The notes beneath the pieces were generated by a model. The model saw only the letters and a program-made list of their open reading frames with translations, was not told where the DNA came from and did no database searches. A stretch of DNA of 64,000 bases from Neoceratodus forsteri. Lineage: Eukaryota > Chordata > Ceratodontiformes > Ceratodontidae. The position numbers were made by a program, and so were the translations under genes. Within the stretch, counting starts at the first letter, position 1; each line of letters begins with the position of its first letter. Location of the stretch: assembly GCA_016271365.2 (NCBI GenBank), contig CM057456.1:660327501-660391500 (forward strand). Reading direction: 5' to 3'. Shown one piece after another: positions 35,600 to 47,124 of the stretch.

Positions 35600-36476
35600 A
35601 GACCTGGCTTCTGAAGAAATGGAACTGAACAGGCACAAGGTATCTCAGAGGGTCTCTGAAATACTTTTGGTTGCCTGTAAATCTTCCACCAGAAAAACTT
35701 ATACAGCCAAATGGAAAAAGATTCTCCATCTGGTGCTCTAAAACAAGGTTCCTTATGAGCATTTTACAAACAAGGCCCGCCATCTGGAACCCAGTAGCTG
35801 CCTGGGATATCAACCTTGTGTTGGACATGCTCACCCATAAGCCCTTTAAGCCTCTTGCGACATGTGAGCTAAAGTTTTTAACTTGGAAAGCAGCTTTTCT
35901 AATGGCCATCACTTCAACTCGCAGAGTCTCTGAAATTCATGCCTTGGTCACAGATCATTCTTCTGTACACTGTTTTCCACAAAGACAAGGTAGCTCTCTG
36001 CATGCATCCTACGTTTTTACCGAAAGTGGTGTTGGAGTTCCATCTAAATCAGCCTCTAGTGCTGCCCACTTACTTTGACAATTTCCAGAATGAAGGGGAA
36101 TACATTTTTTCATTCTCTGGATGTTAGAGGATTCCTGAAGTTTTGCTTAGACAGAACTAAGGACTTCAGGCAATCCAAACAGCTCTTTGTCTCCTTTGAT
36201 TCCAGTCAAAATGGACAGCTTGTTACAGTCAAGTGCATTTCTGCCTGGACTGTGAACTGTCTATGCCCCTGCTATGCCATGGCGCAGGTCAAGCTGGAAG
36301 GACAGGTACGTGTCCACTCCACCAAGGCAGTTGCCATGTCCCTAGCAGACATTCACTCTGTACCTATTTGTGATATTTACAGAGCTGCAACCTGGAGCAC
36401 AGAGCACACTTTTTTTAAAACTATGCTTTGGATGTCCATGCCAGGCAACATGCCTCCTTTGGCAGGACTGTCCTGA
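35600..36476 (+). pseudogene. DIRS-B tyrosine recombinase (broken)
   Basis: Frame 1 from 35671 reads a segment with FLTWKAAFLMAITSTRRVSE, which contains the first catalytic arginine of DIRS recombinases. It continues in another frame with TFLPKVVLEFHLNQPLVLP from 36010. The frame 36075-36476 has VRVHSTKAVAMSLADIHSV and DIYRAATWSTEHTFF. That is the H-x-x-(R) box with lysine in place of arginine, followed by the conserved AATW segment before the expected nucleophile tyrosine, which is not evident. Order and spacing match DIRS-A, but the enzyme is dead. Confidence 0.75.
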
Positions 36477-37099
36477 ATGGATTTCTGTCCTGAGTGAGCC
36501 TTGGCTCCTATCACCCTAGTCCAGGGAATTTTTGTCTGAGCTTGGTACTCCGATCCATTGATGTGAATCAATGGTGAAGACTGATTCTTGGAAGATATGA
36601 AAATTATGTACTCACTGTAATTCTTGATCTTCTAGGAATGTCTCCATCACTGTATGCTCACCTGCCATTCCCCTGGCTCATCCCAGTCTGTTTGCTGGTC
36701 TTCACCCCTTGTTCCTAGTTTGGGCTGTGAAGACACTGTGTTACTGATTTGTTGCCCCTTCTTACATGGGTCACCAGGACTATCTTATACTGATATTTTT
36801 AGTGCATAAGTACTAGTTAGGCTTTACAATACCTCATTGGTAAAAAAGGTTCTGAAGTGGTTGCAAGCTGGTGCCAAGGTAAGCCATGCACACAAGTCAG
36901 TCTCATGGTGCTGCACATGCGCATAGCTTACCTAAGTGCCAGAACCCATTGGTGTGAATCAATGGTGAAGATATTCCTAGAAGATCAAGAATTATGGTAT
37001 GTACTTAATTTTCATTTTCATTGTTTTTTATTTTATTTTTTACATTTTTTCTGAATACCGAGTACCAAATATCAAGTATAGGGGGTGCTGAGTACAGAA

Positions 37100-37998
37100 A
37101 GAAATGCAGAAACATACAATCTGTCAGCAGAAAAAGGACCACTTGGTCCACCAGTCTGCACAAGTGACCTCTGCAGGCCCTATCTGGTCTCTAGTGACCC
37201 TCCCTCCCTCCCTCTGTTCTAATATACCTATGTGTTTATCCCATGCATGCTTGAAGCTCTCTACTATTCTAGGCTCCACCACATTGGCTGGCAGCCAGTT
37301 CCATGCATCTACCACCCTTTCAGTGAAGAAATATTTTTCTACATCCCCCCTGAACTCCCCCCAGCTTCACTGCATGCCCCCTAGTCCTGAAGCATATCCT
37401 CATTTGGAAAAGGCTCCCCTCCTGTTCACCCATGAGAGATACTTGTATGTCTTACATAGATACTGTTGACAGACAAGGGCCTATGGCCCACCCAGTCTAC
37501 TCATTTGAGCTCATAAGATCACTTTAGGTTTTTGTAGAAGTCTGTTGTCTTGATCTTGTCACCTCTCTTTCTCTCTCCCCTCTTCTCCAAGGTATACATG
37601 TTGAGATCCCTCAGTTTCTGTTTGTAGGGCTTCCCTTGCAACCCCTGCACATTTTGATTGCTCTCCTCCAGACAGCCTCCACCCTTTCTGTGTCTTTTCA
37701 GAGGTGTGGTCTCTGGAACTGGACACAGTACTACAGCTGGGGTCATACCAGGGAGCGATACAGCGGCAGTACTGCCTCCCTCCTCCTGCTGGTGGTGCCC
37801 CTCCCTATGCACCCCAGCATCCCACTAGCCCTGCCCATGGCCTTTTCACACTGCACTGCCACCCTGAGGTCCTCTGATATTGTAACACCAAAGGTCCCTT
37901 TCCTGTCTAGTGACTGACAATACCTCCCACCATCCTATACACAGCACCGGGGTTCTTATGCTGTAGGTGCATGATTTTGCACTTTTTAGCATTGGATC
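37100..37998 (-). mobile_element. CR1-type LINE 3' part, minus strand
   Basis: The reverse complement of the CR1 tail block appears near 37140 (GGACCACTTGGTCCACCAG). The minus strand then reads VVDAWNWLPANVVE near 37315, and LRDLNMYTLEKRGERKRGDK within 37519-37812. Towards 37980 it matches the segment preceding these. It continues at 38300 after an insertion. Confidence 0.78.
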
Positions 37999-38299
37999 CC
38001 AAGTAAGAATCAGGAAAATAGATAGTTCTACTCCTATTTATTGTGTCCCAGTTCTTTAAATTTTATTAACCACCAAATATATATCAGTACAGCCAACATT
38101 TCATGGCCACGCCACTTCATCAAGAAAATGGATGCCTTCATTATGGTTGAGTTATACTCATCTGTGACAAAAATTGCAGTAGCTGTCTTGCTCTATTGTG
38201 TGGCTTACCTGACCCACCTCTTCTAAAGACTTACAAGTCCATCGCTCCTTGCATGTAACTGGAGGATGCATTTTGTGAGGCACAGACAGCTCCATGCCA
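37999..38299. repeat. About 300-bp insertion of unknown type in a CR1 copy
   Basis: The CR1 alignment is interrupted here between the block ending GCACTTTTTAGCATTGG and the block around ACCACTCCTCAAGTTTCTC. The inserted sequence has no recognised motif. Edges are approximate and no target duplication was identified. Confidence 0.4.
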
Positions 38300-38880
38300 A
38301 ACTGGAGCTGAGAACCCTGACTGCCATGTCTTTTTAACCACTCCTCAAGTTTCTCTAGATCTCAAAGCATTTTCTCCACGCCCTCCTGAGTGTCCACCCA
38401 TTTGCAAATTTTTGTGTCATCTGCAAAAAGGCATACCTTCCCCTCCAGTTCTGCAGTTTCCCTTATAAAGATATTGAATGGGACTGGTCCCAGTACAGAA
38501 CCTTGTGGTACCCCACTGATTACTCTCCTGTCCTTAGAGCATGCATCATTCACCACCCACTGTCCCATATCCTGTACCAGTTCTGAACCCAATTTACCAT
38601 TCTGAACTCTACTCCAAAGCTGGACAACTTCCTAATCAGCCTTCTGTATGGCACAGTGCTTAAGGCTTTGCTGAAGATGAGATGGGCTACATCCACTGCC
38701 CTCCCCTGTTCATTTCCCTGGTCACCCAGTCAGAGAAATCTACCATATTCATTTGGTGTGACCGTCCCGCCATGAACCCATGCTGTCTGTGGTCCTGCAA
38801 CCCATTGGATTCTAGATGCTCAACCTGCCTCTCTTTCAGTAGGGTTTCCATTATTTCCCCATCACTGAAGTTAGGATGAT
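38300..38880 (-). mobile_element. CR1-type LINE RT part, minus strand (continuation)
   Basis: The minus strand from 38592 to 38362 reads GVPQGSVLGPVPFNIFIRE and LFADDTKICKWVDTQEG, RT motifs with an intact ADD box. Beyond 38640 degraded upstream RT motifs follow, up to about 38880. With 37100-37998 it forms one 5'-truncated CR1 copy. Confidence 0.8.
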
Positions 38881-39108
38881 ACTTGCCAAATATTTAAAAA
38901 AAAATACCCGTACACCCCAATAAATAAGTATTACATTGTTGCATTAACGGAGTTGTAATAACTCTCCCTAAATGAATATCCAGTGATTGACAGCTGTCAC
39001 CATCAGTTAGCATTATTCAAACCTTGGTGAATTATGAAAGGATGAGAACTAGTCTGCCTGTTAGTCAGCGTGGATTCTCATATGGGTTTCTGAAACAAAT
39101 GACTAGCA

Positions 39109-42100
39109 ATTTATTTATTTATTGAAATGTTTCACCAGAAAGGTTACACTGAGCAACAAAAGCTCGTCTCGTGGTACGTCCTGGGGGAAGGGGAGTGGGA
39201 GCAATCAGTAAATACAACAGGATACATACTAGCTTAACAGCATATAGACCGACTGTACAGTTTACAACCAAACAACAGCTAATAGCATTTCTAGACTAGG
39301 ATACATTTGAGAGAGACTGACAGGGGGTGAGGTATAGTAAAAGGTACTCGGGGGGTAGAATAGAAGAGGTGATAGAAAGTGCTAAGTTGCAGAAAGTGCT
39401 AGGATTGCAAGACGGGTTTGGGACTGGGGGCAAATATTTGGCCCAGCTGGAGGAAGGAAGAGGTATAGACCAGCAGCTGGGTAGGGCCCTGTGGGGCTAG
39501 GTGCAGTTGCAATTCATCACTAAGTAGTTTGCTAGGGATGTAGAGAGAGAGAGTAGGCTGATGAGGAGTGGTGGATTTGGGTCGGTAGTTGGTTCCAGAG
39601 CTTAGGTAAGCGATGGGAGAATGCCATTTGGCCGGATGTAGTACTTCTGTAAGGTATATTCAGTGAGTGAGAGTCATCAGATTGGAGGGTGTATTTGGAG
39701 GGGTGAGGGGCAGATAAGGAGGTGGTCAGGTAAGAGGGAAGTGAGCCTAGCCAGAATTTAGAGGTAAACTTTGCCGCATGCAGTGTTCTCCTGCCAACAA
39801 GTGAGGGAAAATTTAGAGAGTGGTAAAGAGTGCAGTGGTGTGTCAGAGCAGGGGCATCCAGGGCAAACCAGCAGAAGGAGTTAGAGAGAGGTTCAAGCCT
39901 GGATAAGGAGGATTGAGGGGCAGCTCTGTATACAACATTACAATAGTCAAATGTAAGCAGTATGGTTTTTATGTACTAATTCTCGCCTAGCTGGACGTGG
40001 ATACTACCCCTGTTACAGTAGCGGGCCACTAGCTTAGGCCGGAGTTTCTTTAGAATAGCATCAATGTGGATGGAGAAGTTTAGGTTCCTATCCAGCGAAA
40101 GACCGAGGTAGCGGAAGGAAGAGATGTCTTCTAGTACAGTCCCATCAGTGGTGTAAAAGGTGGGTAAAGAGGGGAGCCTTGCCAACCTCTGCCTAGTACC
40201 AAAAGTCATGGAGACTGTTTTCTTTGAGTTTAGGAAGAGGTGATGCTCACCTAGTCAGTGTTGTACATTTTCAAAATCCAGCTGGAGCCTGGTGATGATA
40301 TCAGGGACCGAGTTGCCAGTTGTGAACAGTACAGTGTTGTCTACATATATGTGTATGTTAGACGATAAACAAAACTGGGGGAGGTTGTTGAGGAAGATTG
40401 AAAAAAAGGAGAGACCCAAGTACCAATCCCTGGGGGACTCCCGTGGTAATGGGGAAGGGAGAGGAGACGGCATCAGCTATACAGACTGCTTGTGTTCTGC
40501 CTGACAGATAGGACTTGAACCATTCAAAGCATTAGGGGAGAGACCAGCGGTCCTGAGGCAGGACAGGAGTATAGGGTGGGAGACAGTGTCGAAGGCCTTG
40601 GCCAGGTCAATAAAAATAGCTGAGGTTATGAGGCCTTTGTCCATGCCCATGGCAATAGTGTCAGTCAGCTGCAGCAACGAGCTGGCAGTGGAGTGGTGTT
40701 TTCTAAAGCCAGCTTGGAACGGAGTGAGAAAGGAGGAGTCAGTAATGTAGGAGGAGAGTTGTTGAAGTACTGTATGCTCCTGGAGCTTCGCCAGAGTAGT
40801 AAGGAGAGAGATAGGGTGGTAGTTGCTGGGGAGGAGGGATCTCCCTCTTTAGGGAGTGGAAGAACTTTACCGTGTTTCCAAGCTGTAGGGACAGTGGAAG
40901 AGACAAAGGATAGGTTGAGCAAGACGGATATAGGATAGGATAGGCGATGGCGGGAGCAGACAGAGGATCTTAGGGTCCAGGCCATCTGGGGAGGAGCCTT
41001 TAGCAGGGTTGATAGACTGAAGGTCTTGTAAGGCAGCAGCAGGGGAGATGTGGGTGAAGAAGAAGGGGGTAGAACGAGAGGGAGAGGGAGCTGGAGGAGT
41101 AGAGGAACGGGAAACAGAGAGTGGAGACGGGTCTGTGGAGGAGTGCATGTGCATCAGGGGGGCCACTGGGAGCATTGCAGTGCAGGACATGAAATGGGAG
41201 TTAACGCAGTCAGTGACAGCCATAGGATCTCAGATGTCTGAGAGATTTAACCTGAGGGTAAGAGTGGGGGGCTTGGTGGAAGGGGAAAAGAGGGACTAGA
41301 CAACTTTCCCGAATTTGGAAGGTTTGTTTGTGTTGACATGGAAGTTAGCCTGGTAGTGTTCAGTTTTGGCCAGCCGGATAGCTTTGGTACACTCATTTTG
41401 AAGCTCCTTGTATCATTGGAGGGCCCTGGGGCAGTTGGTTACCTTGTGTTTATGCCAAGCAGTGTCCAAGGCTCTTTGACAGGACAGGGGCTCAGGAGTT
41501 ACCCAGGGCAGGTGGGTGCCCCGGACTCTGATTTTATGCAGTGGTGCGTGTTGGTTCTAAGCATGAAGGAACTTATCGCAGAACAGTTGGAGTGCAGCGT
41601 CAATTGAAGAGCAGACGGCAAGTGGTGACCAGTCAGTGTTGGTGAGGTCGCAATGAAGAGGTAGAGTGTCAAGGGAGGAGTAGGTGCAGGTTAGGAGGAT
41701 TTTGTGGGGTATTTTTTGCCTATGTATTTTGTGCACCATGTATACAGGATGATGGTCACTTAATGCATCAGGTAGGAGGCCAGCGGCCTTGACCCTGTGG
41801 TGATGCGATGTGAGGACTAGGTCCAAAAGGGAATGGTTATTAGTTTTGTTGTTCTGGTGAGTAGGTTCCTGTATTAGCTGTGCCAAGTTTAGTGACTTTG
41901 TCAGAGCAAGTTTTGGCTAGTGTGTTAGAGAGCCAATTGTTATGTTAGGGTCGCCCAGTATGTACAGCTCACCAGAGTGGGCAAGGGCTGTTAGTTTCTT
42001 GATCAGGTCCGTGACTTGGGAAGGGGGTTGGCCCGGATGGCAGTATACTCCTGCGATAAACAGAGGGCAGGAGTAGGGAAGCTTCAGGTTGAGGAGGGTA

Positions 42101-42965
42101 GCTTCATGAGAGGAAGGAGAGGTGACTTTCAACACAACTGTGTGCTGAAGGGAGGTAGAGACATAGATCGCCACCTTGCCACCTCTTCCTTGTCTGTCCA
42201 TCCAAGTTATGGTGAATCCAGGAATAAGGACTTCTTGGTCCATGATATGACCCGAGAGCCAAGTTTCAGAGATGATGAGGTTTATGTTCGAGGACTGTGA
42301 CCTGCAGTATGGGTAGTTTGTTGGTAAGGCTGCAGGCATTTAGGTGTATAATTTTTAGGCTGTTCAGGAGAGCTAGGGGAGTGGAGGGTGTGTGAAGGGG
42401 GGCAGGGGAGTTCATTGAAGTGGGACCAGGGTTGGGGTGGACATCACCAAAAAGCAGGAGGAGGAGGAGCAGTAAAGTGAGGAATCTAACTTTACGGTAT
42501 TTTTTGGTTGCTGAGTAGCACCAAGCATGGCATCCAGGTAGCTGTACACTACAGGGAACATTTGAAGATATTTAAGCAGTGTGATCAGTAGGTCAGGCAG
42601 GCGAGTAAGAGAGGCGCATGGTTGTGAGAGGTAGTGCGGATACTTAGTGTGGCACAGAGTCAGGGTGTGTGGCAGCGTTCCAATGTAGTTTACTGTGGCG
42701 GCTTCAGGGTGAGTAACTGGATATATGGTTGGAGAAGCAGGAGTACCTGTCATCCCTAGGATGGCGCTGATCAATAACGCCAAGATTAGGTGCTGTGGGT
42801 AAGGCAAGCACATGTTATGGGGTGGCATAGTAGCAGGAGATAGTTTTAGGTGCCTGTGAGGGTAATGCAGTGATAGCTGTAGAGGAGGCAAAAGGTTCCT
42901 GTGTCCCCCCCCCAGTGGTAAGAGAATATAAGGAGCCAATGGGAAAGTAGACTGTTAGCAATTTC
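39109..42965 (-). mobile_element. LINE (L2/jockey-superfamily), near full length, minus strand
   Basis: The 3' terminus is a (TTTA)n tract at 39109-39123 on the plus strand, i.e. an AAAT tail. Reading the minus strand, the endonuclease is at 42339-41917 (IISETWLSGHI, GGKVAIYVS, FIAGVYCHPG, LYILGD). A linker with NNHSLLDLVLTSHH and SDHHPVY lies at 41886-41557. RT follows: KGSSPDGLDP near 41010, FVSSTVPTAWKHGKVLPLPK near 40880, IFIDLAKAFDTVSHPILL near 40600, the altered catalytic box YVDN near 40340, and FRYLGLSLDRNLNFS near 40110. A 5' leader extends to about 42965. The ORF is frameshifted. Unlike the CR1 copies it retains the endonuclease and a different 3' tail. It lies antisense in the intron between the two GPS exons. 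Confidence 0.82.
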
Positions 42966-43060
42966 AGGTCATGTGACTTGCTACAGCTATAAATAAAATA
43001 GTCGAGATAGGGCGGGTGGGTGAGGAGTGCCAGTGGGGTAGTAGCAGCAGTACCTCATCA

Positions 43061-43425
43061 GGCCTTGTGGCCAGGCTTGTGGTCTTGGGCGGTGGCTCCA
43101 GGGATGCCGTCCGTCCGGGGGCTGGGTCCTGAAGATCCGGCAGAGTTGAGCGACCTGGTCAGGGGCAGAGATCAGCTCTTCAGGCCTTGTGGCCAGGCTT
43201 GCGGTCTCCGGCAGCGGCTCCAGGGATGTTGTCCATCCGGGGGCTGGGTCCTGAAGATCCAGCAGAGCTGGGTGCCCTGGTCGGGGCAGAGATCAGCTCT
43301 TCAGGCCTTGTGGCCTGGCTTATGGTCTCTGGCGGCGGCTCCAGGGATGCCGTCCATCCGGGGGCTGGGTCCTGAAGATCTGGCATAGCTGGGTGCCCTG
43401 GTCAGAGGCAGGGAACCATCAGCAA
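43061..43425. repeat. Three tandem copies of a 121-bp GC-rich unit
   Basis: GGCCTTGTGGCC starts at 43061, 43183 and 43304. Each unit carries GGCTCCAGGGATG, TCCGGGGGCTGGGTCCTGAA and a GGTCAG-GGCAG end. The array sits just upstream, in minus orientation, of the LINE at 39109-42965. It ends about 140 bases before the second GPS exon. It may be a monomeric 5' promoter region of the LINE or an unrelated tandem repeat. Confidence 0.85.
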
Positions 43426-43563
43426 GCATTTCACTTTATGAACACTTTGCTTGGGATTCCTTGGTACTTACTGAACAAATTTTGTTGATGTGCCACTTAA
43501 CTGTGTACAAATATCTGAAAATCATTCCTTTCCATGATTTGCTCTGCATTTTCCCTCTTCCAG

Positions 43564-43647
43564 CTGCACCCATCTAACAACATTTGCAGTAGCAAGCCAG
43601 AGAACACAGAGTGATTTTTCTTCTTTGGATGTGTCTGTCTTTATTAG
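43564..43647 (+). CDS. Polycystin-1-like exon completing the GPS motif
   Basis: This 84-nt exon has acceptor TTCCCTCTTCCAG and donor GTAAGT. Its first base completes a serine codon. It then reads CTHLTTFAVASQRTQSDF and ends DVSVFI plus a split codon. Together with the preceding exon this gives the second C-x-C pair and the HL|T cleavage tripeptide of the GPS, with the following residues forming the tethered-agonist strand. Such motifs are characteristic of polycystin-1 family proteins. The next exon, expected to encode the segment before the first membrane helix, was not found in the remaining 20 kb, so the intron is very large. Confidence 0.9.
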
Positions 43648-44169
43648 GTAAGTACCCTAGAACTAGCAGTTAGCGTCAATAATGTATTATAAAATGAGCA
43701 GTATTTGAAGAATCTGATGGTTCCTTAGCAGAGAGAAATCTTGTAAAAAATCCACATCAAAAGTGCCAGTTATAGCCTTCTCACTCACATTAAAATCTTT
43801 GTCCTACCTCCTAGAACTTTGCACACCCTCTTAAAAACATTCAGATGGCAGCTATGCCCCCATCCCTTTAGTAAAAATCACTAACTAGGCCTTAAAAAAC
43901 TGAAACTCCCTTAAATTAGAAAACATTAAAAGTTTCCTCTCATTATCCATACCTTACACTCACACACAAGTTAAAAATTAAAAAGTGAATGTAGCAGCTG
44001 CCTGGGCTCGTAGAGTCCACCTCTCCTTACTGTCCGAGGGGGGCAGCCTGGGTTCTTGGTGTAGTACTGCATTGGATTCTTCATCATCATTATTGTATTT
44101 ATTAGCCTGGATGTTTTTATTGAGCAAAACCCTTTTTTACCATGCGGCCCTGGGACCACAAAATATGTT
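43648..44169. other. Start of the last intron, no feature recognised
   Basis: From the donor GTAAGT to the minisatellite the sequence is unremarkable and A/T-rich. Confidence 0.5.
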
Positions 44170-46328
44170 ACAAAAGGAGGGCAACACAGCAGTAAATACA
44201 CAAAAGGAGGTATGCAACGCACCAGTAAAGACACAAAAGGAGGTATACAATGCAGCAGTAAATACACAAAAGGAGGTATGTAACAACAGTAATAGAACAG
44301 AAGTAGGTCTGCAATACAGCAGTAAACACAAAAAAGGAGGCATGCAACATTGTATGTATCACAGCAGTAAACACGCAAAAAGAGGCGTGCAACACTGTAT
44401 GTATCACAGCAGTATACACGCAAAAGGAGGTATGCAACACAGCAGTAAATGCACAGAAGGAGGTATGCAAAACAGGAGTAAATACACAAAAGGAGGTATG
44501 CAACACAGCAGTAAATGTGCAAAAGGAAGTATGCAGCACAGCAATAAATGCACAAAAGGAGGTATGCAGTACAGCAGTAAATGCACAAAAGGAGGTATGC
44601 AGCACAACAGTAAATGCACAAAAGGAGATATGTAACAACACAGCAGTAAATACACAAAGGAGATATGCAGCATAGCAGTAAATGCGCAAAAGGAGGTATA
44701 TAACAGCAGTAAATGCGCAAAAGGAGGTATGTAACACAGCAGTAAATGCTCAAAAGGAGGTATGCAACACAGCAGTAAATGCACAGAAGGAGGTATGCAA
44801 AACAGGAGTAAATACACAAAAGGAGGTATGCAACACAGCAGTAAATGTGCAAAAGGAAGTATGCAGCACAGCAATAAATGCACAAAAGGAGGTATGCAGT
44901 ACAGCAGTAAATGCACAAAAGGAGGTATGCAGCACAACAGTAAATGCACAAAAGGAGATATGTAACAACACAGCAGTAAATACACAAAGGAGATATGCAG
45001 CATAGCAGTAAATGCTCAAAAGGAGGTATATAACAGCAGTAAATGCGCAAAAGGAGGTATGTAACACAGCAGTAAATGCGCAAAAGGAGGTATGTAACAC
45101 AGTAGTAAATGCACAGAAGGAAGTATGCAACACAGCAGTAAATACACAAAAGGAGGCATGTAACACAGCAGTAAACACACAAAAGGAGGCATGCAACATT
45201 GTATGTATCACAGCATTAAACACACAAAAGGAGGTATGCAACACAGCAGTAAATACGCAAAAGGAGGTATGCAACAAAGCAGTAAACGCACAGAAGGAGG
45301 TATGCAACACAGCAGTATATACACAAAAGGAGGTATGCAACACAGCAGTAAACACACAAAAGGAGGCATGCAACATTGTATGTATCACAGCATTAAACAC
45401 ACAAAAGGAGGTATGCAACACAGCAGTAAATGCGCAAAAGGAGGTATGCAACAAAGCAGTAAACACACAGAAGGAGGTATGCAACACAGCAGTATATACA
45501 CAAAAGGAGGCATGTAACACAGCAGTAAATGCACAAAGGAAGTATGTGACACAACAGTAAATGCACAAAAGGAGGTATGTAACACAGCAGTAAACGCACA
45601 AAAGGAGGTATGCAACACAACAGCAAATACACAAAAGGAGGTATGTAACAGCAGTAATAGAACAAAAGTAAGTCTGCAACACAGCAGTAAACACACAAAA
45701 GAAGGAATGCAACATTGTATGTGACACAGCAGTAAACACACAAAAGAAGGCATAAAACACAGCAGTAAATGGACACAAGGAGGTATGCAACATAGCAGTA
45801 AATGCACAAAAGGAGGTATGTAACACAGCAGTAAATACACAAAAGGAGGTATGCAACATAGCAGTAAATGCATAAAAGGAGGTATGCAACACAGCAGTAA
45901 ATACACAAAAGGAAGTATGCAACACAGCAGTAAACACACAAACGGTGGTATGTAACAGCAGTAAATGCACAAAAGGTGGTATGCAAAACAGCAGTAAGTG
46001 CACAAAAGGAGATGTGCAACACAGCAGTAAACACACAAAAGGAGATATGTAACACAGCAGTAAATACACAAAAGGAGGAATGCAACACAGCAGTAAACAC
46101 ACAAAAGGAGATATGTAACACAGCAGTAAATACACAAAAGGAGGAATGCAACACAGCAGTAAACACACAAAAGGAGGTATGTAACACAGCAGTAAATACA
46201 CAAAAGGAGGTATGCAACACAGTAGTAAATGTGCAAAAGGAGGTATGCAGCACAGGAGTAAACACACAAAAGGAGGTATGTAACAGCAGTAAATACACAA
46301 AAGGAGGCATGCAATACAGCAATAATTA
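44170..46328. repeat. 33-bp minisatellite, about 65 units, with higher-order repeats
   Basis: The consensus unit contains ACACAGCAGTAAATACACAA and AAGGAGGTATGCA, giving 33 bp. The period is a multiple of three, so reading frames stay open over the whole array on both strands. The minus strand has frames of up to 516 codons of 11-residue repeats (such as LHTSFCVFTAV) and the plus strand has NTAVNTQKEVC repeats. A block of ten units is duplicated at exactly 330 bp (AGGTATGCAAAACAGGAGTA at 44461 and 44791). Another block, with a GCAACATTGTATGTATCACA insert, is repeated at 177 bp (near 45193 and 45370). No start context, splice context or known domain supports coding. Confidence 0.93.
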
Positions 46329-46339
46329 CACTTTCAATA

Positions 46340-46800
46340 AATACGGGATGTGCATAAAAATAAGCATTGAAGAAACTCTTGAAGCAGTAACGATCTTTAA
46401 ATTAAATGGATTGGTGGGTTATGTCTTGACCATGCTGTATTACAAATGCCTTTAAACATGTCAGATCCCAGAAAGATGGAAGGGGAGTACTGTGGTCCTT
46501 ATACATAAGAATGGATCAAAATCTGATTTAGAAATGAACAGACCAATATTTTTACTTGATTTCTGATCAAAAATTTTTGCAAAAATATGATTACACAGGC
46601 TGACAGGTTCAACAACTATCATATACTATCAGACTTACAGAGTGGTTTTCATAATAACAACATGGCACTCAGTAATTGCTTTATATGCTATTTTTTATGT
46701 GAAATGTGTAAAAATAAGCAGGAATGTACCATATGCTGCCTTTAATGACACAAAAGTAGTGCTTGATGCTGAGGAGAGAGGGATTTAGGGTACATACAAA
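46340..46800 (+). mobile_element. Decayed L1/Tx1-type RT fragment
   Basis: Around 46460-46560 the plus strand reads IPERWKGSTVVLIHKNGS and an RPIFLLD stretch, matching the RT segment usually written W-KG--V-LI-K-G---D---YRPIS. Further remnants (SDLQSGFHNNN-like) lie near 46630. Frames are broken every 20-40 codons. It directly abuts the minisatellite. Confidence 0.55.
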
Positions 46801-46937
46801 GGCAATAAATGTGATTATTTTAATTTAAAAGTGAATCATTCATGTAAAGTGGCTGACATAGTTAGACACTCTCTGAAAAGTTCTTTTAAATGAAATCAAG
46901 AGTCTCACCTGAAACTGGAAGCACTCCAGAAATATAG

Positions 46938-47119
46938 ATGACTGGGTCAGTTTAGTATTAATACTACGTTGCAGCCATTTTGTAGAACATTGTGATGCCA
47001 TCATCGAGGAACAAGCTGTGCTTGAATCAGTGTAGTTAGGCACAGTTTGTTCCTCGATTACTTCACAATGTTCTAAAAATGGCTGAAATGTAGTCTTAAT
47101 GATGAACCGACTCAGTCAT
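46938..47119. repeat. Long palindrome (MITE-like hairpin)
   Basis: A 182-bp inverted repeat has ends ATGACTGGGTCAG and CGACTCAGTCAT. Inner complementary blocks are CCATTTTGTAGAACATTGTG with CACAATGTTCTAAAAATGG, and ATCGAGGAACAAGCTGTGC with GCACAGTTTGTTCCTCGAT. Only about 20 bases form the loop. Such near-complete palindromes are typical of non-autonomous DNA transposons. It sits immediately before a second palindromic element. Confidence 0.8.
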
Positions 47120-47124
47120 AGGGG

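Larger units (their letters stand above)
31502..36994 (+). mobile_element. DIRS-like retrotransposon, diverged (DIRS-B)
   Basis: The left end (31502-31560) and right end (36936-36986) are inverted repeats containing GATCTTCTAGGAAT and CACACCAATGGG-type blocks with a few mismatches. An internal inverted pair is 36618-36639 (TAATTCTTGATCTTCTAGGA begins it) and 36973-36994, perfect over 22 nt. This is the same layout as DIRS-A. Between them lie gag, RT, RNase H and recombinase remnants in order. Protein similarity to DIRS-A is clear, but the DNA is much diverged, so this is a separate family. A SINE is inserted in gag. Numerous stops show it is inactive. Confidence 0.85.

Noticed and set aside
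44750..46300. 516-codon minus-strand open reading frame rich in Cys, Leu and Phe
   Set aside because: It is generated by the 33-bp tandem repeat; overlapping frames are also open, and there is no known domain or splice context.
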